Part shown: positions 46,313 to 54,860 of the stretch, one piece after another | Layout of the letters: each line of letters begins with the position of its first letter | How positions within the stretch are numbered: the stretch's first letter is position 1 | Assembly: GCF_900107625.1 (NCBI RefSeq) | Contig: NZ_FNQK01000010.1 | Span: 62,001 to 126,000, forward strand | Direction of reading: 5' to 3' | DNA from: Bizionia paragorgiae | GTDB lineage: Bacteria > Bacteroidota > Bacteroidia > Flavobacteriales > Flavobacteriaceae | Length of the DNA stretch: 64,000 bases | The notes under the pieces: generated by a model | Seen by the model: the letters and a program-made list of their open reading frames with translations, nothing else | Told to the model about the DNA's origin: nothing | The model's database searches: none | Position numbers and translations under genes: made by a program

Positions 46313-46945
46313 TTAATCGATTACAGTCACTAAGTCTTCTGTACTTTTTCTAACTTTTACTAAGTTTACTAACCAGTCGTCTTCTGTTTTTCTATATCCT
46401 AATGGAAGTAACACAGCGCTACGTAATCCTTTCTCTCTTAAGCCAAGTATTTGATCTACAGCCTCTGGATCGAATCCTTCAAGTGGTGTGGCATCAACCC
46501 CTTCGAACGCAGCAGCTGCAATAGCTTGTGAAAATGCTATATAAGCTTGTTTTGCTGCGTGATTAAAATTGACTTCAGCATCTTGTTGTGGGTAGGAATT
46601 TAATAACATTTGACGGTAGTTTTCCCATCCTTCATTTTTAAATCCTCGAATGTCGTTCGTTAAATCGAACATAAAATTAATACGATCTTCAGTATAGGTA
46701 TCCCATGCTGCAAATACGAGAAGATGAGAGCAATCGGTAATCACCGATTGATTCCAAGCTATTGGCTTAATCTGTTCTTTTATTTTTTGATTTTTTATTA
46801 CGAAGATTTCAAAAGGTTGTAAGCCACTAGATGTCGGGGCTAAACGTGCCGCTTCAAGAATACGATCGATTTTATCTTCAGCGACTTTTTCACCATTCAT
46901 CGCTTTAGCAGCGTATCTCCAATTTAATTTATCTAATAATTCCAT
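46313..46945 (-). CDS. Nitroreductase-family NAD(P)H oxidoreductase
   Basis: 210 aa FMN-dependent nitroreductase: ARLAPTSSGLQPFEIFVI (FMN site), GVDATPLEGFDPEAVDQILGL and SAVLLPLGYR. The family performs two-electron reduction of quinones, nitro compounds or flavins. It is 11 nt upstream of the MDR gene and 2 nt downstream of the NAD(P)H-binding protein. Confidence 0.88.
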   Translation of the reverse strand: MELLDKLNWRYAAKAMNGEKVAEDKIDRILEAARLAPTSSGLQPFEIFVIKNQKIKEQIKPIAWNQSVITDCSHLLVFAAWDTYTEDRINFMFDLTNDIRGFKNEGWENYRQMLLNSYPQQDAEVNFNHAAKQAYIAFSQAIAAAAFEGVDATPLEGFDPEAVDQILGLREKGLRSAVLLPLGYRKTEDDWLVNLVKVRKSTEDLVTVID

Positions 46946-46947
46946 AT

Positions 46948-47610
46948 TTATTTATTTGCTAGTTCTTTAATGTTGTGTGATTCTATTATCTCGACGCCTT
47001 TACTTGGGCCTTTGGAAGCCTCTAAAAGTGCTTGAGCTATGTGCTCGGCGTGTATGATTTTATATTTTTTTAAACCACCTATAAAAAGTGGTTGTAGCCC
47101 TTTTAGTACGATTAGCCCAACGGATTCTAAAAAGCGTTTTTCATGCCTCGGTCCGTCGATTAATGAAGGCCTAAAAACGATTGTATGTTTTAGTTTTTGC
47201 TGTATAACAGCAGCTTCCATTTCACCTTTAACGCTGTTATAAAACACCCGACTATCTTTATCAGCTCCCATGGCCGAAATCACCAGAAACGTCGGTATGT
47301 TATTCCTTTTACACAATTGTGCAGCAGCGACTGGAATACCGTAATCAATTGCTTTATATAGGTCTTTATTTGGTGTTTTTTTTGCCGTTGTGCCAATACA
47401 ACAAAATACGACATCTCCAGTAAAATCAGCTGCAAAAGCGTCTAATTTTAGTAAATCTCCTGTATACTGCTTGACTTTTTCAGGGAGCCCTTTTAAAGTG
47501 TTTCGGGAAAACAATTTAATGCTGTCAAACGACTCATCTTTTATTAGTTTTTTAAGCAGGTAAGACCCTGTTAAACCTGAAGCTCCTAATACAATAGCTG
47601 TTTTACCCAT
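46948..47610 (-). CDS. NAD(P)H-binding atypical SDR protein
   Basis: 220 aa from ATG 47610; a longer frame up to 47676 would lie inside the TetR gene. Begins MGKTAIVLGASGLTGSYLLKKL with the GASGxTG dinucleotide motif, then a CCIGTT strand and KGEMEAAVIQ segment in place of a YxxxK. This resembles HTATIP2/YwnB-like epimerase relatives. It overlaps the TetR gene end by 8 nt, so it is the first enzyme gene made with the regulator. Confidence 0.78.
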   Translation of the reverse strand: MGKTAIVLGASGLTGSYLLKKLIKDESFDSIKLFSRNTLKGLPEKVKQYTGDLLKLDAFAADFTGDVVFCCIGTTAKKTPNKDLYKAIDYGIPVAAAQLCKRNNIPTFLVISAMGADKDSRVFYNSVKGEMEAAVIQQKLKHTIVFRPSLIDGPRHEKRFLESVGLIVLKGLQPLFIGGLKKYKIIHAEHIAQALLEASKGPSKGVEIIESHNIKELANK

Positions 47611-48196
47611 TATTTGTACATTTTTTAATGCTATTCCATGCCGCTTGGTAAGCTTGTTCAATATCTGATGCTTCAATTTTTAAAACACCGCGTTGCTGCA
47701 TAACCATTAAGAAAGATAACGGGTTAATACTGTAGGCATATAAAAGGTAGTCTGAAATCTCATTAATCACACCTTCTTCCTTACCACGATGCCATAGGTC
47801 GAGTAGGGGTTTTAAATGACTTATACCAGCTTGTCTACTAGCTTCATCAATAATTGGTGCATTATCACATTGTGCTAAAAACAAGGACTCTCTAGTTTGA
47901 TTCAGTTTAAAATCGGCAATTCGTTTCCAAATCAATTCAAAACCTTCTTCAACAGTCATCGTTGGGGAGTATGTTTTAAAAGCATAGTCGGTAAACACTG
48001 CTTTAACTTCCACATACACTTTATTGACTAAATCCTGTTTATTATCAAAATAAAGGTAGATTGTGGCAGGAGAGACATTCGCAAGCTTAGCAATTTTTGA
48101 TATTGGTGTTGCATGAAACCCGTTATTATTAACTAGGTCTATAGTAGCACGTACTAATGCGTCTCTTTTATCAATACTTTTTTGCAGTTTGGCCAT
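47603..48196 (-). CDS. TetR/AcrR-family regulator
   Basis: 197 aa. N-terminal helix-turn-helix (about 10-55) with ISKIAKLANVSPATIYLYFDNKQDLVNKVY. The C-terminal ligand domain is all-helical. It leads a six-gene minus-strand operon (with NAD(P)H-binding, nitroreductase, MDR, Fe-ADH, DJ-1). A 10-bp palindrome lies in its promoter, so it most likely represses its own operon and lets go upon sensing an electrophile or quinone. The ligand is not known. Confidence 0.9.
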   Translation of the reverse strand: MAKLQKSIDKRDALVRATIDLVNNNGFHATPISKIAKLANVSPATIYLYFDNKQDLVNKVYVEVKAVFTDYAFKTYSPTMTVEEGFELIWKRIADFKLNQTRESLFLAQCDNAPIIDEASRQAGISHLKPLLDLWHRGKEEGVINEISDYLLYAYSINPLSFLMVMQQRGVLKIEASDIEQAYQAAWNSIKKCTNNG

Positions 48197-48218
48197 AATG
48201 TGTTTTAATTATCCGATA

Positions 48219-48226
48219 CAAAGATA
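48219..48226 (-). promoter_or_regulatory. Probable promoter of the TetR operon, -7 box
   Basis: Minus strand TATCTTTG (48226 to 48219) is an exact TAnnTTTG, with about 20 nt of leader before ATG 48196. Confidence 0.55.
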
Positions 48227-48235
48227 CGAAAAAAG

Positions 48236-48245
48236 TGAACGTTCA
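48236..48245. promoter_or_regulatory. Candidate TetR operator
   Basis: Perfect palindrome TGAACGTTCA, extended imperfectly by flanking A and T runs. It lies just upstream of the -7 box, in the spacer region, where bound TetR would block RNA polymerase. Confidence 0.6.
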
Positions 48246-48422
48246 TTCTTTTTTTAGTGTTTTTAATATAGGTTTAACATGTTTAGGACACAAAAAATGA
48301 TGAACTGACAACCTAAAGGGTAAGGTATAAGCACGATAACTTAAGAATGCAGCTTGTTTCTTAGGGTTTTTAGATTTAATAAATTAAGTGTCATACTTGA
48401 AAAATAAAAAAGAGATTATAAA

Positions 48423-49712
48423 TTATTTTCTAAAAATAACAAACAGTACAGTAGATAGAAATAGAAGCGCTATGTACCAGGTGTTAAGCAGCAAATTGAA
48501 ATAGCCTATGACGCCATCAGCAAGGCTTAATAATAATAAAACTTGAGCCCCATAGGGTAATACACCTTGAGTAATACAGGCGAAAATATCTAATAAAGAT
48601 GCTGATTTCTTAGCGTCCAAGTCGTATTCTGTATTTATAGTTTTTGCTATGGGCCCTGTGATAATAATGGAAACCGTATTATTAGCGATAGCTATATTCA
48701 CAGCACTTACTAAGGTGGCTATCCCAAATTGGGCTGAAGTTTTTCCACTAATCACTTTCCGCGTTTTTTCTAAAATAAACGCAATACCACCATTTTTAGC
48801 CACTAAAGCTGCTAGACCACCTGTTAACAAAGACAAAAGAAATATTTCTGTCATATTTGTAAATCCAGAATATGCTATCCTTGTAAATTCTAAAGTTGTA
48901 AAATCACTATAGATCACACCTAAAACCCCGGCTGAAACCACTCCTAAAAGCAGAGTTATAAAGACATTAACACCTATTACAGATAGAATAATAACCAAAA
49001 TATAAGGCATTATTTTAATAATGGAATAGGAATAGGATATATCTTGTGTGGTAGTGGACGCTATTTGCAAGCCGAAAAAAACAAGCACTCCCATGGTTGT
49101 CAAGGCAGCGGGTAAGACGATTTTAATATTTTCCTTAAATTTATCACTCATATTCACCCCTAAGGACTGGGTTGCAGCGATGGTGGTATCGGAAATTACT
49201 GATAAATTATCCCCAAACATAGAACCACCAAGTAGCGCACCACATAATATAGATAAGGAAAACACACCAGTATCTCCAAACCCTATAACGATTGGGCCTA
49301 AAGCAACTATTGCACCTACAGAGGTTCCGGTTGAAACAGATAAGAATGCTGCAATGATAAACACCCCTAAATAGATAAACTGACTTTGAATCATGTCTAA
49401 ACCTAAATTAACGATACTATCTACGCTCCCTGTCGCTTTAGTTACAGCTGCGAAGGCACCGGCTAAAAGGTATATCAAACACATGGTTAGAATTTTATGA
49501 TCACCACAGCCTTTTAAAAATGTTTCTATTTTAGACGGAATGGATTGTCCAAACAGTAAGAACGCCATTAAAATTCCTGCGATTACGGCAATTGGAGCCG
49601 GTAAGGCATAGAAATCATTTTGGGCAATTCCAACACCTAAAAAGATGCTAATAAATACTATAAAAGGTATTAACCCTTTAAAACTTGGTGTAACGGCATT
49701 ATTTGTAGTCAT
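48423..49712 (-). CDS. NhaC-family transporter (possible methionine carrier)
   Basis: 429 aa integral membrane protein with about 11-12 helices. Family blocks: STGTSVGAIVALGPI, GALLGGSMFGDNLSVISDTTIAATQSLGV, and a late SAVNIAIANNTVSIIITGPIA. The superfamily includes Na+/H+ antiporters and the MetT group predicted to import methionine. Its 150-nt leader carries a SAM-riboswitch-like element, which supports the methionine assignment. It stands alone on the minus strand. Confidence 0.82.
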   Translation of the reverse strand: MTTNNAVTPSFKGLIPFIVFISIFLGVGIAQNDFYALPAPIAVIAGILMAFLLFGQSIPSKIETFLKGCGDHKILTMCLIYLLAGAFAAVTKATGSVDSIVNLGLDMIQSQFIYLGVFIIAAFLSVSTGTSVGAIVALGPIVIGFGDTGVFSLSILCGALLGGSMFGDNLSVISDTTIAATQSLGVNMSDKFKENIKIVLPAALTTMGVLVFFGLQIASTTTQDISYSYSIIKIMPYILVIILSVIGVNVFITLLLGVVSAGVLGVIYSDFTTLEFTRIAYSGFTNMTEIFLLSLLTGGLAALVAKNGGIAFILEKTRKVISGKTSAQFGIATLVSAVNIAIANNTVSIIITGPIAKTINTEYDLDAKKSASLLDIFACITQGVLPYGAQVLLLLSLADGVIGYFNLLLNTWYIALLFLSTVLFVIFRK

Positions 49713-49797
49713 TTGTCTGTTTTTGCAGAATCACAAAAAAAGAGCTTGATAACAAATAGATAGGAATGGATTTAACATTTTTTCCAAAGTATTTGGC

Positions 49798-49859
49798 TTA
49801 TCCTTTTTAGCACCTTGCTTGTTATTGCAGGTTGCTATCTCTTTTGAGATTCTTGATAA
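49798..49859 (-). promoter_or_regulatory. Compact SAM-I-like riboswitch candidate
   Basis: On the minus strand the leader reads TTATC-AAGA, a simple ATCTC-AAAA-GAGAT hairpin, GCAACC, a P3 stem (CCTGC/GCAAGG with a bulged A), GGTGCTAA, then GATAA, which pairs with TTATC as P1. AAGA, GCAACC and AAGGTGCTAA are the SAM-I core strings. Missing are the kink-turn and pseudoknot of P2 and any P4 helix. At 62 nt it is much shorter than the usual aptamer of about 100 nt. The P3 loop ATAACAA can also pair with TTGTTAT (49755 to 49749), just before a T7 tract (about 49742-49735), a possible expression platform. Confidence 0.6.
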
Positions 49860-49868
49860 TTAAGGCGA

Positions 49869-49895
49869 CAAAACTAAAGGATTTTTATATATCAA
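49869..49895 (-). promoter_or_regulatory. Promoter of the NhaC leader RNA
   Basis: Minus strand: TTG (49895-49893), 16-nt spacer, TAGTTTTG (49876-49869), close to TTG-N17-23-TAnnTTTG. RNA would start near 49862, only a few nt before the riboswitch P1 strand. Confidence 0.6.
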
Positions 49896-50092
49896 AAACT
49901 TAAAATTTTGTTATAATTTATTTGTGATTCACCTTGTGTTTAATGCCTTGATAATGTGTCATTAATCAGCTCTTTTATAAATCCGAACACTTATAAATCA
50001 TATTAACTAAAACTTTATATAAATATACGTAACCATCTAAAAAAGACTTTATTATATCATATATTATTATTTTAAAATAAACTAAGTAAGAA

Positions 50093-50124
50093 TAAAAAAA
50101 GGTTGATATGCGAACATATCAACC
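50093..50124 (-). terminator. Terminator of the NO-reductase operon
   Basis: Stem GGTTGATATG/CATATCAACC with a CGAA loop (50101-50124); the A run at 50094-50100 is a T tract on the minus strand. Confidence 0.85.
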
Positions 50125-50152
50125 TCCTTAGATTACTTATTAATTTAATTGT

Positions 50153-52378
50153 TTATTTTATATTTTTTCTTTTAAAATTATATAGGGTTTCATCTATGGT
50201 AAACCAACAGAAATAAAAGATACCTGCCGAGAAAATAATATCACCAATCATACGCATCCATTTTAAGGTTTGTACTACTGGAGAGTATAATAATTCAGCA
50301 TCTCTCGCAAACGAATAACCTTGGGTAATAGACGTGTAGGCTTGAATGATTCCGATAGGTAATAGACTAAAGACCACCATTGCTACTAAACCTATATTTA
50401 ACAACCAAAAGGCGCGTTTAAGTTTAGTGTTTTGCCATACGCGATCTGAATAAAAACGAAGACAAATAATAATAAAGCCCATACCTAACATACCATATAC
50501 TCCAAATAGAGCTGTATGTGCATGCACAGCGGTTGTATTTAATCCTTGGATATAGTACAGTGCAATAGGCGGATTAATTAAGAATCCGAATACTCCAGCT
50601 CCAATAAAATTCCAAAAAGCAACAGCTATAAAGAAAAATATTGGCCATTTATATTTTTGAATCCAATCTTTACTTTTTAATAAGTTCCAATTTTCTCTAA
50701 TCTCAAAGCCCATTAAGGTTAAGGGTACCACTTCTAGTGCACTAAAGGTAGCGCCTAAGGCAATCGCTTGTACAGGTGTACCAGAATAGTATAGGTGGTG
50801 TAAGGTTCCGATAATTCCACCTGCTAAAAATATGGCTGCAGAGGCTACCGACACACGACCAGCAGTTTTAGGAGAAATCACTTTCATTCTAGAAAAAATA
50901 AAAGCAATCACAACGGTAGCAAACACTTCGAAAAAGCCTTCTACCCATAAGTGAACCAACCACCATCTCCAATAATTAATCACCGGCAGACTGCTATTTT
51001 CACCATACATTAATCCGGAGAAAAAGAATAATCCGATAGCCATCACCGAAATAAGAAGAATAATAATTAGATGTTTTGATTCATCATTTTTACGAATAGC
51101 AAATATTAGGTGACGACTTACCATAATAACCCAAAGTACCAAACCGATACCAAGGAAAATCTGCCAGAAACGCCCTAAATCCATATACTCATACCCTTGA
51201 TGCCCAAAGAAAAAGTTAGTTGTAAGGTCTAAAAATTGATGTACACCAAGCCATTCACCTAGCATAGAACCTAAAACGATAACGATTAAAGCGATAAATA
51301 AGAAGTTGATACCAAACACTTGGTATTTCATTTCTTTACCCGAAATCATAGGTGCTAAAAATAATCCGGTAGCTAACCACGTGGCTGCTATCCAAAAAAT
51401 AGCCAATTGCGTGTGCCACGTTCTAGAAATAGAGTAGGGTAGAACACTCGATAAATCAAAACCGAAAAAGGCTTGCCCTTCTACAGTATAATGCACGGTA
51501 ATAATACCTAAAACGACTTGTAGAGCAATTAATAACGAAATAACTATAAAATATTTTAATACTGATTTTTGAGAAGGTACTAATTGTAATTTCGATAGTG
51601 GATCAATATTCGGTTTCTCTAAAACTTCACCTTTTTCATGATTTCTAAGGTAATAATACGTTAGAATCCCGATAAATAGCAGAAGTAAGACAATAGATAG
51701 TCCTGACCAAATTAGAGAATCGTCGGTAATTAAATTGTCTATTAATGGCTCATGTGGCCAGTTTGAGGTGTAGGTGTAATCCTTTTCTGGTCTGTTGGTA
51801 CTTGCAGCCCAAGACGTCCAAAACAAAAACGCATTTAACTGCTCTAATTTAACCTCATCGGTTAACGCACCTTTAGGAATGGCGTATTGTTCGTGACCTT
51901 CAGAAAATATAGTGCTATAATGTTTAATATTTTCTTGAATGGCATTCCATCGTATTTCCGAAATACTAATGGTTTTAGTGTCTGGGTTAAAGCTATTGGT
52001 TTTAATATCTTTAATTAGGCGGGCTTTTAATGCGGCCTTCTTTTCAACATCTAAGTCATTATATGAGGTGTTAAAATCGGCCTGTGCCCAATGTTCTAAC
52101 ATATAAACAGCTTCTTTATGTATCCAATCGGCTGTCCAATCTGGCGCCACGTAACTCCCGTGACCCCATATAGAGCCCACTTCCATACCTCCGATGGACT
52201 CCCATACATTTTGGCCGATTTGTATATCAGCTTTAGTATAAACCTCTTCGTTGGTTTCTTTAATTATAACATGTTCGGGAATTGGGGGCTGTGTTTGGTA
52301 CACTTCGGTACCAATCCATATTAGTACGACGAATGATAGTACTACAACGCTTATAAAAGCGATCCATATTTTTCTCAT
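50153..52378 (-). CDS. norZ: Quinol-dependent nitric oxide reductase
   Basis: 741 aa, the qNOR length. The N-terminal part (about 1-230) contains a membrane helix and the fused NorC-like extracytoplasmic region (WESIGGMEVGSIWGHGSYVAPDWTADW). The C-terminal part is the 12-helix haem-copper oxidase-type domain with ligands RTWHTQLAIFWIAATWLATG, WWLVHLWVEGFFEVF with the NOR-type Glu, LHHLYY and HAHTALFGVYGMLGMGF. It reduces 2 NO to N2O with quinol. In an organism without other denitrification genes here it most likely detoxifies NO. Its neighbours cupin and NsrR-like regulator support this. Confidence 0.93.
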   Translation of the reverse strand: MRKIWIAFISVVVLSFVVLIWIGTEVYQTQPPIPEHVIIKETNEEVYTKADIQIGQNVWESIGGMEVGSIWGHGSYVAPDWTADWIHKEAVYMLEHWAQADFNTSYNDLDVEKKAALKARLIKDIKTNSFNPDTKTISISEIRWNAIQENIKHYSTIFSEGHEQYAIPKGALTDEVKLEQLNAFLFWTSWAASTNRPEKDYTYTSNWPHEPLIDNLITDDSLIWSGLSIVLLLLFIGILTYYYLRNHEKGEVLEKPNIDPLSKLQLVPSQKSVLKYFIVISLLIALQVVLGIITVHYTVEGQAFFGFDLSSVLPYSISRTWHTQLAIFWIAATWLATGLFLAPMISGKEMKYQVFGINFLFIALIVIVLGSMLGEWLGVHQFLDLTTNFFFGHQGYEYMDLGRFWQIFLGIGLVLWVIMVSRHLIFAIRKNDESKHLIIILLISVMAIGLFFFSGLMYGENSSLPVINYWRWWLVHLWVEGFFEVFATVVIAFIFSRMKVISPKTAGRVSVASAAIFLAGGIIGTLHHLYYSGTPVQAIALGATFSALEVVPLTLMGFEIRENWNLLKSKDWIQKYKWPIFFFIAVAFWNFIGAGVFGFLINPPIALYYIQGLNTTAVHAHTALFGVYGMLGMGFIIICLRFYSDRVWQNTKLKRAFWLLNIGLVAMVVFSLLPIGIIQAYTSITQGYSFARDAELLYSPVVQTLKWMRMIGDIIFSAGIFYFCWFTIDETLYNFKRKNIK

Positions 52379-52401
52379 GGTTTTTTATTTAGTAGGTTGG
52401 T

Positions 52402-52740
52402 TTATTTAATGACGTTTTTTACGCGATCCACACTATCCGTTTTGGATAATGATAAGCGTACAATACAATCTTCGGTGCATAACAAATCGTGTGGTACATT
52501 AGCTTCTAGAGCAATCAAATCGCCTTTTTTAAGTTTTAGTTTTTCGCCGTTTACACCAAAGTCTATAGCACCTTCAAAAATAGATACTACAATAGGTGAG
52601 GGGGCTTTATGCTCTTTCATTAATTGCCCTGAACGCATAGCTATTCTTATTTCTTTAGAATGGTTACTGTCCAAAAGAACTGTAATAGCAGGTTTGTCTG
52701 TGTTATAGACCAATTGGTCTGTCATTGAAGCTGTTTTCAT
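52402..52740 (-). CDS. Small cupin-domain protein
   Basis: 112 aa single cupin: conserved SGQLMKEHKAPSPIVVSIFEGAIDFGVNGEKLKLKKGDLIALEANVPHDL with metal-site His residues H44 and H88 but incomplete first-motif ligands. It is 23 nt upstream of norZ in the same operon. Similar cupins next to NO genes are common in Bacteroidetes; the function is not established. It might be a sensor or a small ligand-binding protein for the NO response. Confidence 0.78.
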   Translation of the reverse strand: MKTASMTDQLVYNTDKPAITVLLDSNHSKEIRIAMRSGQLMKEHKAPSPIVVSIFEGAIDFGVNGEKLKLKKGDLIALEANVPHDLLCTEDCIVRLSLSKTDSVDRVKNVIK

Positions 52741-52806
52741 AAATATTGAGATTATTTTGTTATTTGTTATAAAAGGGTCTTTTTATCCTTTATTGTTTTA
52801 AATCGT

Positions 52807-53241
52807 TTATGTTTTTAAGTGGAAGACATCTAATTCCATATCATTAGCTAACATTATAAGTGTCGTATTTTCAAGCATGTATTTAAGTTTTTCTCTAATG
52901 TCAACAAACTTGAAGTGTAGGGGACAAGGTTTATCTTCATTACATTGCTTAAGGCCAAGTCCACAACCCGTATATATATCATCGCCATCTAAAACTTTAA
53001 CCACTGCGCTTAAATTGAGTGTTTTCATTGCTTCCATTTCTATGTAAAATCCCCCGTGAGGGCCTTTTATAGAACTGACAATATTGTTTCTAGTTAACTG
53101 CTGTAATATTTTAGCAGTAAACGCTTGAGGTGAGTCTATAGCTTCCGAAATCGTAGTTAAACTTACCTTCGTATCCAGTAGTGATTGTTGAGCTATAAAA
53201 ATAACTGCTCGTAGTCCGTATTCACAAGATTTTGAAAACAT
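52807..53241 (-). CDS. NsrR-like Rrf2-family regulator
   Basis: 144 aa winged-helix Rrf2 protein. The N-terminal CEYGLRAVIFIAQ and ILQQLTRNNIVSSIKGPHGGFYI are typical. Three Cys (C93, C100, C106 in YTGCGLGLKQCNEDKPCPLH) could hold an iron-sulfur cluster as in NsrR and IscR. Because the next genes are cupin and NO reductase, NsrR-type NO sensing is the best guess, although Bacteroidetes Rrf2 members are not well characterised. It is 66 nt ahead of the cupin and could be on the same or a separate transcript. Confidence 0.82.
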   Translation of the reverse strand: MFSKSCEYGLRAVIFIAQQSLLDTKVSLTTISEAIDSPQAFTAKILQQLTRNNIVSSIKGPHGGFYIEMEAMKTLNLSAVVKVLDGDDIYTGCGLGLKQCNEDKPCPLHFKFVDIREKLKYMLENTTLIMLANDMELDVFHLKT

Positions 53242-53258
53242 AATAAAGATTTATACTA

Positions 53259-53289
53259 CAAAAGTAATTTAAAATATTATAAAGGACAA
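53259..53289 (-). promoter_or_regulatory. Promoter of the NsrR-like gene
   Basis: Minus strand: TTG (53289-53287), 20-nt spacer, TACTTTTG (53266-53259), a full match to the Bacteroidetes consensus. Leader about 11 nt. Confidence 0.7.
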
Positions 53290-53295
53290 TAATAT
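53274..53295. promoter_or_regulatory. Candidate autoregulatory operator
   Basis: ATATTAT-N8-ATAATAT dyad covering the -33 box and spacer of the nsrR-like promoter. A bound dimer would occlude the promoter. A loosely similar AT-rich dyad with CCTTTAT lies ahead of the cupin gene (about 52762-52793). Low information content makes this tentative. Confidence 0.4.
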
Positions 53296-53604
53296 CTTTT
53301 ATTAATTTTGAAAAATAATTAGGCATCCACTAACCTTAATTTTAAGTTAAATACTTCCGTAAAACTAGAACTCCATATAAATAGTTACTCGGAGTGAAAC
53401 CAATGTCCTATTTTTGTCGTTTTAAAAAATGTGGGGTATGAAATCTTCTCCACTACAATTAAAAAAATACTAGTAACCATAACGCCTTAAGCCCCCTGAT
53501 ATAATTGTTTTTTAATGAGCAGTTGTAGGTTTGCTTGCACATCATTGCGCGTAAACGGTATAAACTATTTAATATAATTATAAGGCCTTGCCTAAATATA
53601 GACT
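53296..53604. other. Upstream region of the CynX-type gene
   Basis: 309 nt without a gene. A candidate promoter is TTA (53385-53387), 21 nt, TATTTTTG (53409-53416), which would give a leader near 180 nt. A 14-codon frame starting near 53429 is present but has no special codons. No riboswitch or RNA recognised. Confidence 0.4.
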
Positions 53605-54795
53605 ATGGAAAAACAAGATGAAAACGGATTAAATAAAGCATCGCGGATTCTTTTACTTGTGGGTATATTATGTGTAGCAATAAATTTAAGACCAGCACTA
53701 TCGAGTATTGGTCCGTTAGTTGGGATGATTCGTCAAGACTTTGGACTCACGGAAACCTTATTAGGACTACTTACCACACTACCTTTAATCGCCTTTGGAA
53801 TTATTTCGACAATGACTCCTTTGTTCACAAAGCGTTTTGGTATTGGCAACACCTTATTAGCCGCACTTATTCTACTTAGTATGGGGATCGTTGTTCGCTC
53901 AATCGGCGGCATCATTACTTTGTATTTAGGAACCATATTATTGGGGATCGCTATTGCTTTTGGAAATGTATTAATTCCGGCATTAATAAAAAGAAACTTC
54001 CCACACAAAGCAGGCTTGGTCACTAGTTTGTATTCGGGTATTATGTCTCTAGGTGCGGCTGTTGCTGCAGGTTTAAGTTATCCTTTAGCACAAGCGATGG
54101 GCATGGGGTGGCGTGGATCGTTAGTTGTTTGGGCCGCATTGGCTATAATAGCACTAATTATTTGGATTCCGAATCTTAAACGTATAAAACGCACTACACC
54201 GAGTCGAAGCTTTAAAGAAGCCATGAAAAAACTTAGTGGCTCGTTATTGGTTTGGAAATTAGCATTGTATATGGGACTACAATCATTTGCTTTTTACGTG
54301 ATTTTAGCTTGGCTACCAGCTATTCTTATCGATCGCGGATTTGATGCGTCGTATGCCGGTTGGATGCTTTCTTTATCTCAAGCCACAGGGATTATAGGAG
54401 CTATATTGATTCCTATTTGGGCAGGCTCTAGAAAAGACCAACGCTTAGTAATCGCTGTTTTAGTACTTATTGAGGTCTTTTCGTTAATAGGGTTAATGAT
54501 TCCGAGTCTTGGAATGGTCGAATTATGGACTGGACTCATCGGAATGGCTTTGGGAGGTACTTTCGGACTCGCCTTACTACTTATTGTTTTACGATCTCAT
54601 GATGCAGAAACAGCAGCAGAACTTTCTGGGATTGTTCAGTCTATAGGCTACTTTATTGCTGCTACAGGTCCGTTTATCGTCGGTTTAATCTATGATATTA
54701 CTGAAGTATGGAATTATGCCATCATTTTATTGTTAGTATTGGCTATTTTAAAACTTATTATGGGACTTCCCGTGGGAAAAGACAGAAAAGTATAA
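53605..54795 (+). CDS. CynX/NimT-family MFS transporter
   Basis: 396 aa with 12 membrane helices. The N-terminal AINLRPALSSIGPLVGMIRQDFGLTETLLGLLTTLPLIAFG is the CynX/NimT signature. Family members were named for cyanate transport (CynX) and 2-nitroimidazole resistance (NimT), but the substrate here is unknown. It lies alone, about 360 nt from the divergent NsrR-like gene, and may or may not belong to the NO response. Confidence 0.88.
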   Translation: MEKQDENGLNKASRILLLVGILCVAINLRPALSSIGPLVGMIRQDFGLTETLLGLLTTLPLIAFGIISTMTPLFTKRFGIGNTLLAALILLSMGIVVRSIGGIITLYLGTILLGIAIAFGNVLIPALIKRNFPHKAGLVTSLYSGIMSLGAAVAAGLSYPLAQAMGMGWRGSLVVWAALAIIALIIWIPNLKRIKRTTPSRSFKEAMKKLSGSLLVWKLALYMGLQSFAFYVILAWLPAILIDRGFDASYAGWMLSLSQATGIIGAILIPIWAGSRKDQRLVIAVLVLIEVFSLIGLMIPSLGMVELWTGLIGMALGGTFGLALLLIVLRSHDAETAAELSGIVQSIGYFIAATGPFIVGLIYDITEVWNYAIILLLVLAILKLIMGLPVGKDRKV

Positions 54796-54860
54796 CTACC
54801 TACAGGTTTCCTAACATCCTTAAACCGTCGATTTTTAAAGTATAGCTATAATAGCGGGTT

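Noticed and set aside
52397-52708. Plus-strand 103-codon frame over the cupin gene
   Set aside because: Exactly antisense to a protein with clear cupin features; a shadow frame.
53429-53473. 14-codon frame (MWGMKSS...) upstream of the CynX-type gene
   Set aside because: No repeated amino acid or terminator that would make it an attenuation leader.
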